Shown: positions 50,373 to 59,847 of the stretch, piece after piece
How the letters are laid out: every line of letters starts with the position of its first letter
Position numbering within the stretch: position 1 is the first letter of the stretch
Notes under the pieces: model-generated
What the model saw: only the letters and a program-made list of their open reading frames with translations
What the model was told of the DNA's origin: nothing
Database searches by the model: none
Assembly: GCF_018130785.1 (NCBI RefSeq)
Contig: NZ_JAFCJT010000001.1
Span: 1,201,077-1,265,076 of the forward strand
Source of the DNA: Bradyrhizobium liaoningense
Lineage (GTDB): Bacteria > Pseudomonadota > Alphaproteobacteria > Rhizobiales > Xanthobacteraceae
DNA length: 64,000 bases
Direction: 5' to 3'
Translations under genes and position numbers: made by a program

Positions 50373-50426
50373 AGCATCATCCGGAAAAGTGTGCAGCGGT
50401 TTTCCGAAAAGATCATGCTCAAGGAA
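50373..50426. repeat. Interspersed palindrome R5a
   Basis: AGCATCATCCGGAAAAGTGTG ... TTTTCCGAAAAGATCATGCT, a widespread rhizobial intergenic palindrome by general recollection; single copy in this window, between two plus-strand genes. Confidence 0.5.
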
Positions 50427-50549
50427 TAACCGCTTCTCGCGCCATGCAATCGCGGCACAGGCGGATGCAAAGCCGCGTCCCTCGTCGCGGTTGACCCGGG
50501 CCGCACCCCGGCCGCACATTGCGCCCGGCCTACGACAAGCGAGCGCGCG

Positions 50550-51371
50550 ATGCCTGACATTTCCATTACGACCGAAACACCCCATGCCGACGGCAAGATC
50601 CTCAAGCAGATCATCGACGGCATCGGCGTGATCACCTTCAACAATCCCGACAAGCGCAACGCGATGTCGCTGGAGATGTGGGCGGGATTTGGCGAGGCGC
50701 TGACAGCGTTGCGCGACGACGACACGGTGCGGGTCGTGATCCTGCGCGGTGCCGGCGGCAAGGCATTCGTCTCCGGCGCCGACATCAGCCAGTTCGAGAA
50801 GTCCCGTCACAACGCGGCGGCGTCCGAGGAATACGCCAAGCGCAGCGCCGCCCAGCGCGCGCTGTTCGCCGACTATCCCAAGCCGACCATCGCCTGCATC
50901 GAGGGCTTTTGCCTCGGCGGCGGCATGCAGGTTGCGATGCTCGCCGACATCCGCCTCGCCGCACATGGCAGCCAGTTCGGCATTCCCGCGGCCAGGCTCG
51001 GCATCGCCTATGGCTATGACGGCTTGAAGCATCTGGTGTCGCTGGTCGGCCCGTCCTGGGCGCGGCTTCTGATGTACACGGGCATGCGCATCGATTCCGC
51101 CGAGGCGCTGCGCATCGGTCTCGTCGAGCGCTTGTTCCCGATCAATGAGCTGTGGGGTGAGACGATGGCGATCGCGCAGACGATCTCGCAGAACGCGCCA
51201 CTCGCGATCAAGGCTGCCAAGATCACCATCGCAGAGGTGCTGAAGGACGAAAGCGCACGCGACATGGATGCGATCAAGGCGATCGGCACGGCTTGCATGG
51301 ACAGTGCGGATTTTCGCGAAGGCCGGCAGGCCTTCATGGAAAAGCGCAAGCCGCAGTTCAGGGGGAAGTGA
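50550..51371 (+). CDS. Enoyl-CoA hydratase/isomerase family protein
   Basis: 273 residues. Crotonase fold with the first oxyanion segment in NPDKRNAMSLEMW, second in ACIEGFCLGGGMQVAMLADIRLAA, and catalytic-loop region FGIPAARLGIAYGYDGLKHLVSLVGPSWARLLMYTG. The usual catalytic Glu positions would be near RLGIAYG and the helix after it; substitution there cannot be excluded by eye, so hydratase versus isomerase is open. Fatty-acid or aromatic-acid CoA metabolism. No linked acyl-CoA gene. Confidence 0.9.
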   Translation: MPDISITTETPHADGKILKQIIDGIGVITFNNPDKRNAMSLEMWAGFGEALTALRDDDTVRVVILRGAGGKAFVSGADISQFEKSRHNAAASEEYAKRSAAQRALFADYPKPTIACIEGFCLGGGMQVAMLADIRLAAHGSQFGIPAARLGIAYGYDGLKHLVSLVGPSWARLLMYTGMRIDSAEALRIGLVERLFPINELWGETMAIAQTISQNAPLAIKAAKITIAEVLKDESARDMDAIKAIGTACMDSADFREGRQAFMEKRKPQFRGK

Positions 51372-51377
51372 CTCTTC

Positions 51378-51457
51378 CGTCATTGCCAGCGCAGCGAAGC
51401 AATCCGGAATCCCACCGCGGAAAGACTCTGGATTGCTTCGCTGCGCTCGCAATGACG
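51378..51457. repeat. Interspersed palindrome R2, copy 2
   Basis: CGTCATTGCCAGCGCAGCG ... CGCTCGCAATGACG, beginning 6 bp after the hydratase stop. Slightly diverged copy. Confidence 0.85.
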
Positions 51458-51623
51458 ACGGCGGGCAGATCGCTCGCTACGTCGAACGCCGCAACCTGGA
51501 ACTCTGTAGATCAGCCAACCTGAACCTTCATTCAGGAAAATTAAATTCCTCAGCCGTTCGCAGCGCGGTAGCAACCATTTGATCCGCCGCAGGTTCTCCC
51601 GACATCAATGATGGGAGTCTACG

Positions 51624-51908
51624 ATGAAATTCAGGTTTGCTGTTCTTGGTCTGGCTGCCTTGGGCGGTGCTGCACTCGCCTCGGGAGAGGTGCTCGCGGC
51701 GATGCCGAATGGCATTCCGCAGGCCGATCGCGTCGCGAGCGGGCCGGCCGCAAACATCGATCAGGTCCGCATGGTCTGTAATCAATGGGGCCGCTGCTGG
51801 TGGCGTCCGAACTATTATGGTGCTTACGGCTATTACGGCGGCCCGCGCCGCTTCTACGGCCCACGGCCATACGGCTATTACGGCCACCGCCACTGGCGTC
51901 GCTGGTGA
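51624..51908 (+). CDS. Small exported Tyr/Gly/Arg-rich protein
   Basis: 94 residues. Signal peptide KFRFAVLGLAALGGAALASGEVLA, short conserved middle (MPNGIPQADRVASGPAANIDQVRMVCNQWGRCWWRPNYYGAYGYY) and a low-complexity GGPRRFYGPRPYGYYGHRHWRRW tail. Recurs in Bradyrhizobium-like genomes as an unannotated small secreted protein; function unknown. Two Cys with a WG between may form a tight turn or disulfide. Confidence 0.8.
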   Translation: MKFRFAVLGLAALGGAALASGEVLAAMPNGIPQADRVASGPAANIDQVRMVCNQWGRCWWRPNYYGAYGYYGGPRRFYGPRPYGYYGHRHWRRW

Positions 51909-51914
51909 ACGACA

Positions 51915-51940
51915 AAGGGGCCGAGAGGCCCCTTCTCTCT
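51915..51940 (+). terminator. Terminator between the small exported protein and the convergent dehydrogenase
   Basis: AAGGGGCC, loop GAGA, GGCCCCTT, then CTCTCT. The stem is 8 bp and usable from both sides. Confidence 0.8.
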
Positions 51941-51951
51941 TGGCGTTCTGA

Positions 51952-53031
51952 CTACAGCGCTCCCAGCACCGCCTTCGTGATGTCGGCCGTGCCGTTGCTG
52001 CCGCCAAACTCCATCGGCTTGATGCCGCCGGCGTAGACCTGATCCACCGCGCGCTCGATCGTCTCGCCGGCTTCCGCCGCGCTCTCGACGCCGTGCTTGT
52101 CTGCGAGCCAGTCCAGCATCATCGCCGCCGACAGGATCATCCCGGTGGGATTGGCCTTGCCCTGCCCCATGATGTCGGGCGCAGTGCCATGGCAGGGCTG
52201 GAACACGGCGTATTTGTCGCCGATGTCGGCAGACGGCGCCATGCCGAGGCCGCCGATCAGGCTCGCGGTGATGTCGGAGACGATGTCGCCGAACATGTTC
52301 TCCATCACCATGACGTCGAAATCCCAGGGCCGCTTGACCAGCATCGCCGAGCAGGCATCGACGTAGAGCCGGTCCGTCTTCACGTTCGGATGCTTCTTCT
52401 CGATCTCGTCAAAAATGCCGCGGAAGAAGGCAAAGGCCTTGAACACGTTCGCCTTGTCGACACAGGTCAGCATCCCCGGCTTGCCGCGTGCCTTGCGCCG
52501 CTCGGCGAGGCGAAACGAGAACTCGAACAGGCGCTCGGAGGTCTTGCGCGTGATCACCATGGTCTCGCGCGCGTCCTCATGGGTGACGACGCCCTTGCCC
52601 ATCGAGGCGAACAGGCCTTCGGTGGATTCGCGGATCACGACGAGATCGATGCCGCGCTGGTCGGCGCCGACGATCGGGCTCGGCACACCCGGAATGAGCC
52701 GCGCCGGGCGCACGCCGGCATAGAGGTCGAAGATGAAGCGCAGCTCGATCTGCGGCGCGATCTCGGTATTGTCGGGATAGCGCACCGACGGCAGGCCACA
52801 GGCGCCGAGCAGGATCGCGTCGGCCTCCTCGCAGAGCTTGATGGTGCTATCAGGCATCGACTTGCCGGTCGCAAGATAATTGGTTGCGCCCGCCGGCGCC
52901 TCGGTGAAGCGGAAGCTCAAGCCGGACTTCGCCTCGATCTTGCGCAGGACTTCGATGGCCGGCGCCATGACTTCGGGACCGATGCCGTCGCCGGCGAGCA
53001 CGGCAATGTGGAAGGCGTTGTTTGCGGACAT
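51952..53031 (-). CDS. Isocitrate/isopropylmalate dehydrogenase family protein
   Basis: 359 residues. IPMDH-family landmarks: LAGDGIGPEVMAPAIEVL at the NAD site, RFTEAPAG, LVVIRESTEGLF, YVDACSAMLVKRPWDFDVMVMENMFGDIVSDITASLIGGLGMAPSADIGD (metal Asp residues and substrate Lys/Tyr), and FQPCHGTAPDIMGQGKANPTGMI. Could be isopropylmalate, isocitrate, homoisocitrate or tartrate/malate dehydrogenase; the local context gives no leu or TCA partner, so a decarboxylating beta-hydroxy-acid dehydrogenase is the safest call. Converges on the small exported gene. Confidence 0.9.
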   Translation of the reverse strand: MSANNAFHIAVLAGDGIGPEVMAPAIEVLRKIEAKSGLSFRFTEAPAGATNYLATGKSMPDSTIKLCEEADAILLGACGLPSVRYPDNTEIAPQIELRFIFDLYAGVRPARLIPGVPSPIVGADQRGIDLVVIRESTEGLFASMGKGVVTHEDARETMVITRKTSERLFEFSFRLAERRKARGKPGMLTCVDKANVFKAFAFFRGIFDEIEKKHPNVKTDRLYVDACSAMLVKRPWDFDVMVMENMFGDIVSDITASLIGGLGMAPSADIGDKYAVFQPCHGTAPDIMGQGKANPTGMILSAAMMLDWLADKHGVESAAEAGETIERAVDQVYAGGIKPMEFGGSNGTADITKAVLGAL

Positions 53032-53062
53032 GGGAGATCTCTGCGTGAAGAAAGGTGTGGCT

Positions 53063-53144
53063 CGTCATTGCGAGGAGCGAAGCGACGAAGCAATCCAGAC
53101 TGTGTCCGCGGAGGGATTTCTGGATTGCTTCGCTCGTAATGACG
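53063..53144. repeat. Interspersed palindrome R2, copy 3
   Basis: CGTCATTGCGAGGAGCG ... CGCTCGTAATGACG between two minus-strand genes; close to the form at 62665. Confidence 0.85.
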
Positions 53145-53160
53145 GAGGAGAGAGCGTTTA

Positions 53161-54228
53161 TTACGGCGTCAGCACCGTGCGACCGACCACCGCGCCCTGC
53201 TGCAATTGCACCAGCGCATCGTTGGCCTGGTTGAGCGGCGCCTTCGTCACCGGGATCGGCGGCACGTTCTTCGCGCGCACAAGATCGAGCAGCTCCTGCG
53301 TCTCGCGCAAGTTTCCGACATAGCTGCCCTGGATAGTCACCGCCTTGATCGGAATCAGCGGCAGCGCCCAGGTCGCACCGCCGCCGAACAGGCCGACGAT
53401 GACGAGCTTGCCGCCCTTGGTCAGGCAATCGAAGCCGAGCTGCGTCGTGGCGGCATTGCCAACGAGATCGATCACGGCGCGGATCGGCCCGCCCGCCTTC
53501 TTGGCAAGCTGCTCCAGCGCGTCCGGTGCCTTGGGATCGACGGTCGCAAGCGCGCCGGCCTTTTCCGCGGCCTCGCGCTTCCTGGCGTCGATGTCGACCA
53601 TGATCGCGCCCTTGCCGCCCATTGCCTTCAGCAGCGACAGCGCCATCAGGCCGAGACCGCCGGCGCCGAACATCACGATCGGCGTGTCAAAATGCTGCTC
53701 GACCTTCTTCAGCGCGCTGTAAGTGGTGACGCCCGAGCAGGCATAGGGCGCGGTGGTCGCCGGGTCGAGCCCCTTCAGATTGAGCAGATAGCGCGGATGC
53801 GGCACCAGCATGTGATCGGAATAGCCGCCGTCGCAATAGACGCCGAGCGAGCGCGGCGTCAGGCACATGTTCTCGTCACCGGCGAGGCACGTGGCGCACT
53901 TGCCGCAACCGATCCAGGGATAGACCAGGCCGACGTCGCCGAGTTTGAGATCGCCCTGGTCGGTCGGTTTCACGTCGGGACCGAAGGCTGCGATTTCGCC
54001 AACGGTCTCGTGACCCATGGTCAGTGGCAGATTGATGCCGCGATCCTTCAGCGACAGCGGCTTGCGGCCATGGCCGAGATCGTAGCCGCCTTCCCAGATG
54101 TGGAGGTCGCTGTGACAGACGCCGGCGGCCTTCACCTTGATCAGCACCTGCGTGCCCGACGGCTGCGGCGTGGCCTCGTCGAACTCCTGCAGCGGTGCCT
54201 TGAAATCGGCAACCTTGAAACTCTTCAT
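53161..54228 (-). CDS. Zinc-dependent alcohol dehydrogenase (MDR family)
   Basis: 355 residues. Catalytic zinc: KAAGVCHSDLHIWEGGYD and GHETVGEIAAFGPD. Structural zinc lobe with four Cys in PWIGCGKCATCLAGDENMCL. Rossmann motif FGAGGLGLMALSLL. It oxidises an alcohol or a related substrate with NAD(P)+. Complete unlike the alcohol dehydrogenase at 17005, which lacks the structural zinc lobe. Start ATG 54228 follows GGGAGAA. Upstream repeats and a hairpin separate it from the ABC operon. Confidence 0.92.
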   Translation of the reverse strand: MKSFKVADFKAPLQEFDEATPQPSGTQVLIKVKAAGVCHSDLHIWEGGYDLGHGRKPLSLKDRGINLPLTMGHETVGEIAAFGPDVKPTDQGDLKLGDVGLVYPWIGCGKCATCLAGDENMCLTPRSLGVYCDGGYSDHMLVPHPRYLLNLKGLDPATTAPYACSGVTTYSALKKVEQHFDTPIVMFGAGGLGLMALSLLKAMGGKGAIMVDIDARKREAAEKAGALATVDPKAPDALEQLAKKAGGPIRAVIDLVGNAATTQLGFDCLTKGGKLVIVGLFGGGATWALPLIPIKAVTIQGSYVGNLRETQELLDLVRAKNVPPIPVTKAPLNQANDALVQLQQGAVVGRTVLTP

Positions 54229-54307
54229 CGGCGTTCTCCCGCATGCTTCTCGTTGTCACGCCACCATGCCATGACCGGCGGGGCGAAACAAATCCGCTGC
54301 CGTCTTA

Positions 54308-54404
54308 CAGCGTTTTCGAGCGAAGTGGATACCGGTTCGCGTAAGGAAAACGCCTCAAAATGAGGATCTAGAGCCCCGTTCCGATCGCATCGGAACGGGG
54401 CTCT
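54308..54404. repeat. R5b repeat and strong hairpin at the end of the peptide ABC operon
   Basis: CAGCGTTTTCGAGCGAAGTG and AAACGCCTC bound a common rhizobial palindrome, followed by AGAGCCCCGTTCCGAT, loop CGC, ATCGGAACGGGGCTCT (54370-54404), a 16-bp stem. On the minus strand it comes 3 bp after the ABC gene stop and may terminate it, without a T-run. Confidence 0.6.
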
Positions 54405-54407
54405 GGT

Positions 54408-55379
54408 TTAGGCCAGCGGATAGTGGCAAGCCGCGAACTGGCCGGGCGCGACCTCGCGCAACTCCGGTATCTCCGCGCTGCATCGCTGGTCGGCCCGGGG
54501 GCAGCGGGTGCGGAAGCGGCAGCCGGACGGAGGCGCAATCGGCGATGGCGGCTCGCCGGTCGCCACACTCTCCGCGGGACGGACATCCGGATCAGGCACC
54601 GGGATCGCCTGCAACAAGAGCCCGGTATAGGGATGCGCGGGCTTCGCGAACAATTGCTCCGATGGCCCGACCTCGCAGAGCCGGCCGAGATACATCACCG
54701 CGACGCGGTCGCTGACCGCTTTGACCACCGCGAGGTCGTGCGCGATGAACAGCAGCGTCAGGCCGAAGCGCGCCTTCATCTCCTCGAGCAGATTGAGGAT
54801 CTGCGCGCGAATGGAGACGTCGAGCGCCGAGACCGGCTCGTCGCAGACGATGAACTCCGGGTTGAGCACCAGCGAGCGCGCGATGCAGATGCGCTGGCAC
54901 TGGCCGCCGGAGAATTCATGCGGCAGGCGGCCCGCCACGAGATCAGGGTCGAGCCCGACCGCGCCGAGCACCTCGTGGACGCGCCGCTTGCGCTCGGTGG
55001 CATCCTTGACGCCGGCGATGATGAGCGGCTCGGCCACGATGTCGCCGATACGCCGCCGCGGATTGAGCGAGGCGATCGGATCCTGGAAAATCAACTGCAC
55101 GCGGCGACGCATCTTGCGTAGCGCCTCGCCCTCCATCGCGGTGAGATCCTCGCCGTCGAACAGCACGCGGCCGGACTTGGCGCGCCGCAATTGCAGGACC
55201 GCGCGCCCCAGCGTCGACTTGCCGCAGCCGGATTCGCCGACCAGTCCCAGCGTCTCGCCGCGCGCGACCTGGAGGCTAACGCCGGAGACCGCGTGCACCG
55301 TCTTGTTGCCGAGACCATATTCGACGACGAGATTGTCGACGTTCAGGAGCGGCTCATCGCGCACGGCAAGCTGCATCAT
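54408..55379 (-). CDS. Peptide/nickel-type ABC transporter ATP-binding protein (DppF-like)
   Basis: 323 residues. Walker A GESGCGKST, Q-loop IFQDPIASLNPR, signature FSGGQCQRICIARSL, Walker B FIVCDEPVSALD, H-loop IAHDLAVV and the oligopeptide C-terminal domain with cysteines (GCRFRTRCPRADQRC), which in this family holds an iron-sulfur or zinc site. The family substrate is usually an oligopeptide. Starts with an ATGA overlap on the preceding DppD-like gene. Last gene of a five-gene operon. Confidence 0.93.
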   Translation of the reverse strand: MMQLAVRDEPLLNVDNLVVEYGLGNKTVHAVSGVSLQVARGETLGLVGESGCGKSTLGRAVLQLRRAKSGRVLFDGEDLTAMEGEALRKMRRRVQLIFQDPIASLNPRRRIGDIVAEPLIIAGVKDATERKRRVHEVLGAVGLDPDLVAGRLPHEFSGGQCQRICIARSLVLNPEFIVCDEPVSALDVSIRAQILNLLEEMKARFGLTLLFIAHDLAVVKAVSDRVAVMYLGRLCEVGPSEQLFAKPAHPYTGLLLQAIPVPDPDVRPAESVATGEPPSPIAPPSGCRFRTRCPRADQRCSAEIPELREVAPGQFAACHYPLA

Positions 55380-56368
55380 GCGCCGACCTCCTCCGCCATC
55401 TGGATCGGATGGAAGCAGGCATAGAGATGTCCAGGCATCTCGGCGCCCTTCAGCTCGGGCTTGGCCTCATGACACCGCCCTGCGGCATAGCGGCAGCGCG
55501 GCGCAAATGAGCAGCCCTTCAGCGGCCGGGTCGGATCGGGCGGACGGCCGGAGATCGCAGGCAGCGGCGTATGCGGCGCGGTCTCCAGCTTCGGAATCGC
55601 CGCCAGCAGCGCCTCGGTGTAGGGCATGTGCATGCGCTTGAACAACGCCTGCGTCGGCGCGCGTTCGACCACCCTGCCCGCATACATCACCGCCACCTCG
55701 TCGGCGCGGCCTGCGACGACGCCGAGATCGTGGGTGATGATGATCATCGCCATGTGGCGGCGGCGCTGCTCGCGCGCCAGCAGATCGAGGATCTGCGCCT
55801 GGATCGTGACGTCGAGCGCCGTGGTCGGCTCGTCCGCGATCAACAGTTTCGGCTCGCAGGACAGCGCGATCGCAATCGCGATGCGCTGGCGCATGCCGCC
55901 GGAACATTGATGCGGATACTGCGCGAGCCGCTGCTCCGGCGCGGGAATGCCGACAGCGGCGAGCAGCTCGATGCTGCGCTTTCGCGCCGCCGGGGCATCG
56001 AGCTCGAGGTGCTCCTGGATCGTCTCCATCAACTGGGTGCCGATGGTGAGCACCGGGTTGAGCGATGTCATCGGGTCCTGGAACACGACTGCGAGATCGC
56101 GCCCGCGCAGGTGGCGCAGCCGCTCCGCGTCGAGCCGCACCAGATCCTCGCCGTCGAACATCACGCGGCCCGTGAGCTTCGCCTTCTTCGGCAGAAGCTG
56201 AAGCACCGCGCGTGACAGCATGGTCTTGCCGCAGCCGGATTCGCCGACGATGCCGAGCGTGCGCCCCGCCTCCAGCGACAAATCGACATGATCCACGGCG
56301 CGCAAATTGCCGCGCGGGGTCGGCAGCTCGACCGCGACGTCCTCGATGGTCAGCAGCGGCGCGCTCAC
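55376..56368 (-). CDS. Peptide/nickel-type ABC transporter ATP-binding protein (DppD-like)
   Basis: 330 residues. Walker [11 protein letters not shown]-loop [16 protein letters not shown], signature [15 protein letters not shown], Walker [16 protein letters not shown]-loop [10 protein letters not shown], and the C-terminal [14 protein letters not shown] cysteines. Pairs with the DppF-like ATPase. 4-bp overlaps on both sides show tight coupling. Confidence 0.93.
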   Translation of the reverse strand: MSAPLLTIEDVAVELPTPRGNLRAVDHVDLSLEAGRTLGIVGESGCGKTMLSRAVLQLLPKKAKLTGRVMFDGEDLVRLDAERLRHLRGRDLAVVFQDPMTSLNPVLTIGTQLMETIQEHLELDAPAARKRSIELLAAVGIPAPEQRLAQYPHQCSGGMRQRIAIAIALSCEPKLLIADEPTTALDVTIQAQILDLLAREQRRRHMAMIIITHDLGVVAGRADEVAVMYAGRVVERAPTQALFKRMHMPYTEALLAAIPKLETAPHTPLPAISGRPPDPTRPLKGCSFAPRCRYAAGRCHEAKPELKGAEMPGHLYACFHPIQMAEEVGA

Positions 56369-57234
56369 AGTGCCCCCTGACGCGGGTCGGTCAGGGCCCG
56401 CAAGGTGTCGCCGACGAGGTTGAAGGCCAGCACGGTCAAAAACAGCGCCGCTGCCGGCAGGAAGGCGAGCCGCGGCGCGATGTCGAGGCTGTCGCGCCCT
56501 TCGCCGATCATGCTGCCCCAGCTCGCCATCGGCGGCGGCACGCCGAGACCGAGGAAGGACAGCGCGCCCTCGACCACGATGGTGACGGCGACGCCGAGCA
56601 GAAAGAAGGCCAGCAGCGGCAGGATCACGTTCGGCAGCAGCTCGCGCAACAGGATGCGCGCATGGCTGGCCCCCAGCGCCTCGGCTGCGATCACGAATTC
56701 GCGCCGCGCCAACGTCAGCGTCGCCGCGCGCGCCACCCGCATGAAGGCGGGAATGCCGAGGACTCCGAGGATGATGGTGAGATTGGGAATCGACTGGCCG
56801 AGATAAGCGACCACTGCGAGTGCGAAGATCAGCGGCGGAAAGGCCAGCAGCACGTCCATGCTGCCGACCACCAGCGTCTCGAACCGACCACGGAAATAGC
56901 CGGCGAGGAGACCAAGCGCGCCGCCGAGCGCAAGGCCGATCATCGGCGCGATCAGCCCCACCGTCAGCGAGACGCGCGCGCCAAAGATCAGGCGGGCGAA
57001 TTCGTCGCGGCCGAGCCCGTCGGTGCCGAGCCAGTGTTCCCCGGAGAACGCGGCACGGCGCTCCAGCATGTCCATGTCTACAGGATTCTGCAGCGGCAGC
57101 ACCGGCGCGAGGATCGCGAGCGTCAGGACAATCGCGAGCCAGGCGCTCGCGAACCAGAACAACAGGCCGGGCCCGCGCCTGCGGCGGACGGGCGCGGACG
57201 CCTCGTCCTGGATGGAAAGCTCAAGCGTGGCCAT
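56365..57234 (-). CDS. Peptide/nickel-type ABC transporter permease (DppC-like)
   Basis: 289 residues, about six membrane segments. The large N-terminal loop ends EHWLGTDGLGRDEFARLIFGARVSLTVGLIAPMIGLALGGALGLLAGYFRG, typical of DppC. EAA loop near AAEALGASHARILLRELLPNVILPLLAFFLLG. Forms the channel with the DppB-like protein. Overlaps its start by 14 bp with the preceding permease gene. Confidence 0.93.
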   Translation of the reverse strand: MATLELSIQDEASAPVRRRRGPGLLFWFASAWLAIVLTLAILAPVLPLQNPVDMDMLERRAAFSGEHWLGTDGLGRDEFARLIFGARVSLTVGLIAPMIGLALGGALGLLAGYFRGRFETLVVGSMDVLLAFPPLIFALAVVAYLGQSIPNLTIILGVLGIPAFMRVARAATLTLARREFVIAAEALGASHARILLRELLPNVILPLLAFFLLGVAVTIVVEGALSFLGLGVPPPMASWGSMIGEGRDSLDIAPRLAFLPAAALFLTVLAFNLVGDTLRALTDPRQGAL

Positions 57235-58171
57235 GGCGGATCCTCGGATCGAGCACGGCGTAGAGCATGTCGACGATGAAATTCACGATGACGAAGCCGC
57301 AGGCGACCAGCAGCACCACGCCCTGGAGGATGACGAGGTCGCGGGTGTAGATCGCACCGACCAGCAGCCGGCCGATGCCGGGCAGCGCGAAGATCGATTC
57401 CACGATCAGCGTACCGCCGAGCAGGCGGCCGATATTGATGCCCGTGACCGTCACCAGCGTCAGCGACGAAGGTTTCAGCGCGTGCACGAACAGGATGCGC
57501 GCAGGCTTGAGGCCCTTTGCCTTCGCCAGCGCGATATAGTCCTCCTGCAAGGTCGCGATCATGTCGGAGCGCAGCACCCGCATGATGCCCGGCCATTCCG
57601 CAAGCGCCAGCGTCAACGCCGGCAGCACGAAGAAGCGCAAATTGCCGAGCGGCGCCTCGGTGAACGGCACATAGCCGGTCGCCGGAAGCCAGCGCAGCTC
57701 GACGGCGAACAGATAGATCAACAGGATCGCCACCAGAAAGGATGGCATCGACAGCATCGCAAACGCGCTGCCGGTCATGAAGCGGTCGAACGCGCCGCCG
57801 GCGCGCGCGGCGCAGGCGATCGCGACGGGGACGCCGATCAGGAGCCCGATGAATTCGGCCATCAGCATCAGCTGGAGCGAGACCGGAAAGCGCTCGGCAA
57901 CCGCTTGCAGCACCGTCTGCCCGGTGCGGAACGAGCGGCCGAGATCGCCTTGCAGCACATGCCCGAGCCAGCTCAGATAACGCCACCACAGCGGCTGGTC
58001 GAGCCCCATGTCATGGCGCAGCGCGGCGACATTCTCCGGCGTCGCCTGGTCGCCGAGGATGACATAGGCGAGATCGCCCGGCAGTAGCGAGGCGATCAGG
58101 AAGGTCAGCAGCGAGACCGCGAGCAACACCGGCAGGATGGCAAGCAGCCGCCGCACCACGAAGGTCAGCAT
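57221..58171 (-). CDS. Peptide/nickel-type ABC transporter permease (DppB-like)
   Basis: 316 residues, six membrane helices; N-terminal VRRLLAILPVLLAVSLLTFLIASLLPGD, the segment RAGGAFDRFMTGSAFAMLSMPSFLVAILLIYLFAVELRWLPATGYVPF and the EAA motif AKAKGLKPARILFVHALKPSSLTLVTVTG identify DppB. Seven bp after the binding-protein gene stop. Cooperates with the DppC-like subunit. Confidence 0.93.
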   Translation of the reverse strand: MLTFVVRRLLAILPVLLAVSLLTFLIASLLPGDLAYVILGDQATPENVAALRHDMGLDQPLWWRYLSWLGHVLQGDLGRSFRTGQTVLQAVAERFPVSLQLMLMAEFIGLLIGVPVAIACAARAGGAFDRFMTGSAFAMLSMPSFLVAILLIYLFAVELRWLPATGYVPFTEAPLGNLRFFVLPALTLALAEWPGIMRVLRSDMIATLQEDYIALAKAKGLKPARILFVHALKPSSLTLVTVTGINIGRLLGGTLIVESIFALPGIGRLLVGAIYTRDLVILQGVVLLVACGFVIVNFIVDMLYAVLDPRIRHGHA

Positions 58172-58178
58172 CGCGCGG

Positions 58179-59714
58179 TCATTCCAGCCAGGTGGAGGAG
58201 ACGTCGATCACGCCGTTGTAGATCTTGGGAAAGCCCTTCAGCTTGGCGCTCGATAGCGCGTAGTACGTATTCTGGAAGGTCCAGAACCAGATCGCCTCCT
58301 TGTTGATCAGGCGGCTGATCGCGCAATAATCGTTGGTGCGCTGGCCGATATCCGCGCTGACGCGCGAATGGTCGAGCAGCCGGTCCAGCTCCGGATCGAC
58401 GAAGTTCGCCAGCGACAACGGACTGCCGCTGCGGAAGTTCGCATACATCTGCGGATCGGGGTCGGCGAGATCGACGATGCGCCAGGGCACGAGCTGGAAC
58501 TGACGCGTGAAGGCACGCGGCGGGATCGTGGCCTGATCGACCTGCTCGATCTCCATGTTGGCGCCGGCACGCTTCCAGAATTGCTGCAGCACCTGGCCGA
58601 TCATGCGGCCGCGGGGCGTCGCGGTCACCAGCATCTTGAACTCGACCGGCTTGCCGTAATCCTTGAGCAGCGCCTTGGCCTTCTCGACGTCGAACGGCAG
58701 CGCGCCGTCGTCCTTGCACTTGACCCAGGAGCCGTCGCCGTAGGGATTGCTCGCGGGGCGGCTCAGGCCGTTGCTGATCGCCTGCGACATCTTTGGACGG
58801 TCGATCGACATCACCAGAGCCTGACGCACGCGGACGTCGTCGAACGGCGCCACCTTGGTGTTGAAAGCGTAGACCTGCGCCCCCGAGCCCTTGTAGGTGT
58901 GCACGGTCAGCTTGGAGTCCTTCTGCGCCCTCATGATGTTGTCGGCGTCGTTCTCGTCATCCCAGATGATGTCGGCCTCGCCCGATTGCAGCGATGCGAA
59001 GCGCGACTGCGCGTCGGGCAGCGGCTTCAGGATGATGCGGTCGAGATAGGGGCGGCCCTTGTTCCAGTAGTCCGGGTTTTTCTCCAGCACCATGCGGTCG
59101 CCGGCGGTCCATGATTTCAGGATGTAGGGACCGGTGCCGACGGGATTGCGATTGTAGTCGGCGCCCTTGGTCTTCCAGGCCGTCGGCGAATGAATGACGT
59201 TGTTCGAGCTCTGGATGGTGATCGTGGCCGGCAGGTTCACGGCGGGATCGGTCAGATTGTAGACGATGGTGTATTCGTCCGGCGCCAGCACTTCCTTGAC
59301 GGTGCTGATGTAGAAGGCGCAGCGGCACTTGTTGGCGGGGTCCTTCTGCCGGTCGAAATTCTCCTTGAAGGCCTGCGCATTGAACGGCGTGCCGTCGTGG
59401 AATTTCACGCCCTCGCGCAGCTTGAAGGTCCAGCTCTTGTAATCGTCGGAATGCGTCCAGGACACCGCGAGTTTCGGCGCGACCTCGCCCTTGTCGTCGA
59501 GCGTGGTCAGCGTGTCGAAGATCGCGGCCGCGGCCGTGTTGGTCGAGGTATCGTAGACGCCGACCTTGAGCGGGTCGAAGCCCGAAATGTCCATCTCCTG
59601 GCCGACGGTGATGCTGCCGCCCGACTTTTGCGCCTGCGCAGGCGAGACAAGCGCAAATGCCGCAACAAGGAAAATCGGCGCGCAATTGCGCGCTGCGGCA
59701 ACAATGTTCGTCAT
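58179..59714 (-). CDS. ABC transporter substrate-binding protein, peptide family (SBP_bac_5)
   Basis: 511 residues from ATG 59714 after GGGAGGAACC. Signal peptide NIVAAARNCAPIFLVAAFALVSPAQA. The SBP_bac_5 frame is seen in FDPLKVGVYDTSTNTAAAAIFDTLTTLDDKGEVAPKLAVSW, KSWTFKLREGVKFHDGTPFNAQAFKENFDRQKDP, NPVGTGPYILKSW and DVRVRQALVMSIDR. Probably binds a peptide or other oligomeric ligand. First gene of the operon; the promoter should lie in the 133 bp before it (59715-59847), where I see no clear site. Confidence 0.93.
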   Translation of the reverse strand: MTNIVAAARNCAPIFLVAAFALVSPAQAQKSGGSITVGQEMDISGFDPLKVGVYDTSTNTAAAAIFDTLTTLDDKGEVAPKLAVSWTHSDDYKSWTFKLREGVKFHDGTPFNAQAFKENFDRQKDPANKCRCAFYISTVKEVLAPDEYTIVYNLTDPAVNLPATITIQSSNNVIHSPTAWKTKGADYNRNPVGTGPYILKSWTAGDRMVLEKNPDYWNKGRPYLDRIILKPLPDAQSRFASLQSGEADIIWDDENDADNIMRAQKDSKLTVHTYKGSGAQVYAFNTKVAPFDDVRVRQALVMSIDRPKMSQAISNGLSRPASNPYGDGSWVKCKDDGALPFDVEKAKALLKDYGKPVEFKMLVTATPRGRMIGQVLQQFWKRAGANMEIEQVDQATIPPRAFTRQFQLVPWRIVDLADPDPQMYANFRSGSPLSLANFVDPELDRLLDHSRVSADIGQRTNDYCAISRLINKEAIWFWTFQNTYYALSSAKLKGFPKIYNGVIDVSSTWLE

Positions 59715-59847
59715 GGTTCCTCCCGGGATCCCTCGTCCGATGTTTCGGATCGTTGAATGACTCGAACGCGAGATTGGCGACAAATGCTCGCCACGGCAAG
59801 AGGAACACACGAGAGATCAAATGCCGCACGCGCGCGGCGCAATCCGC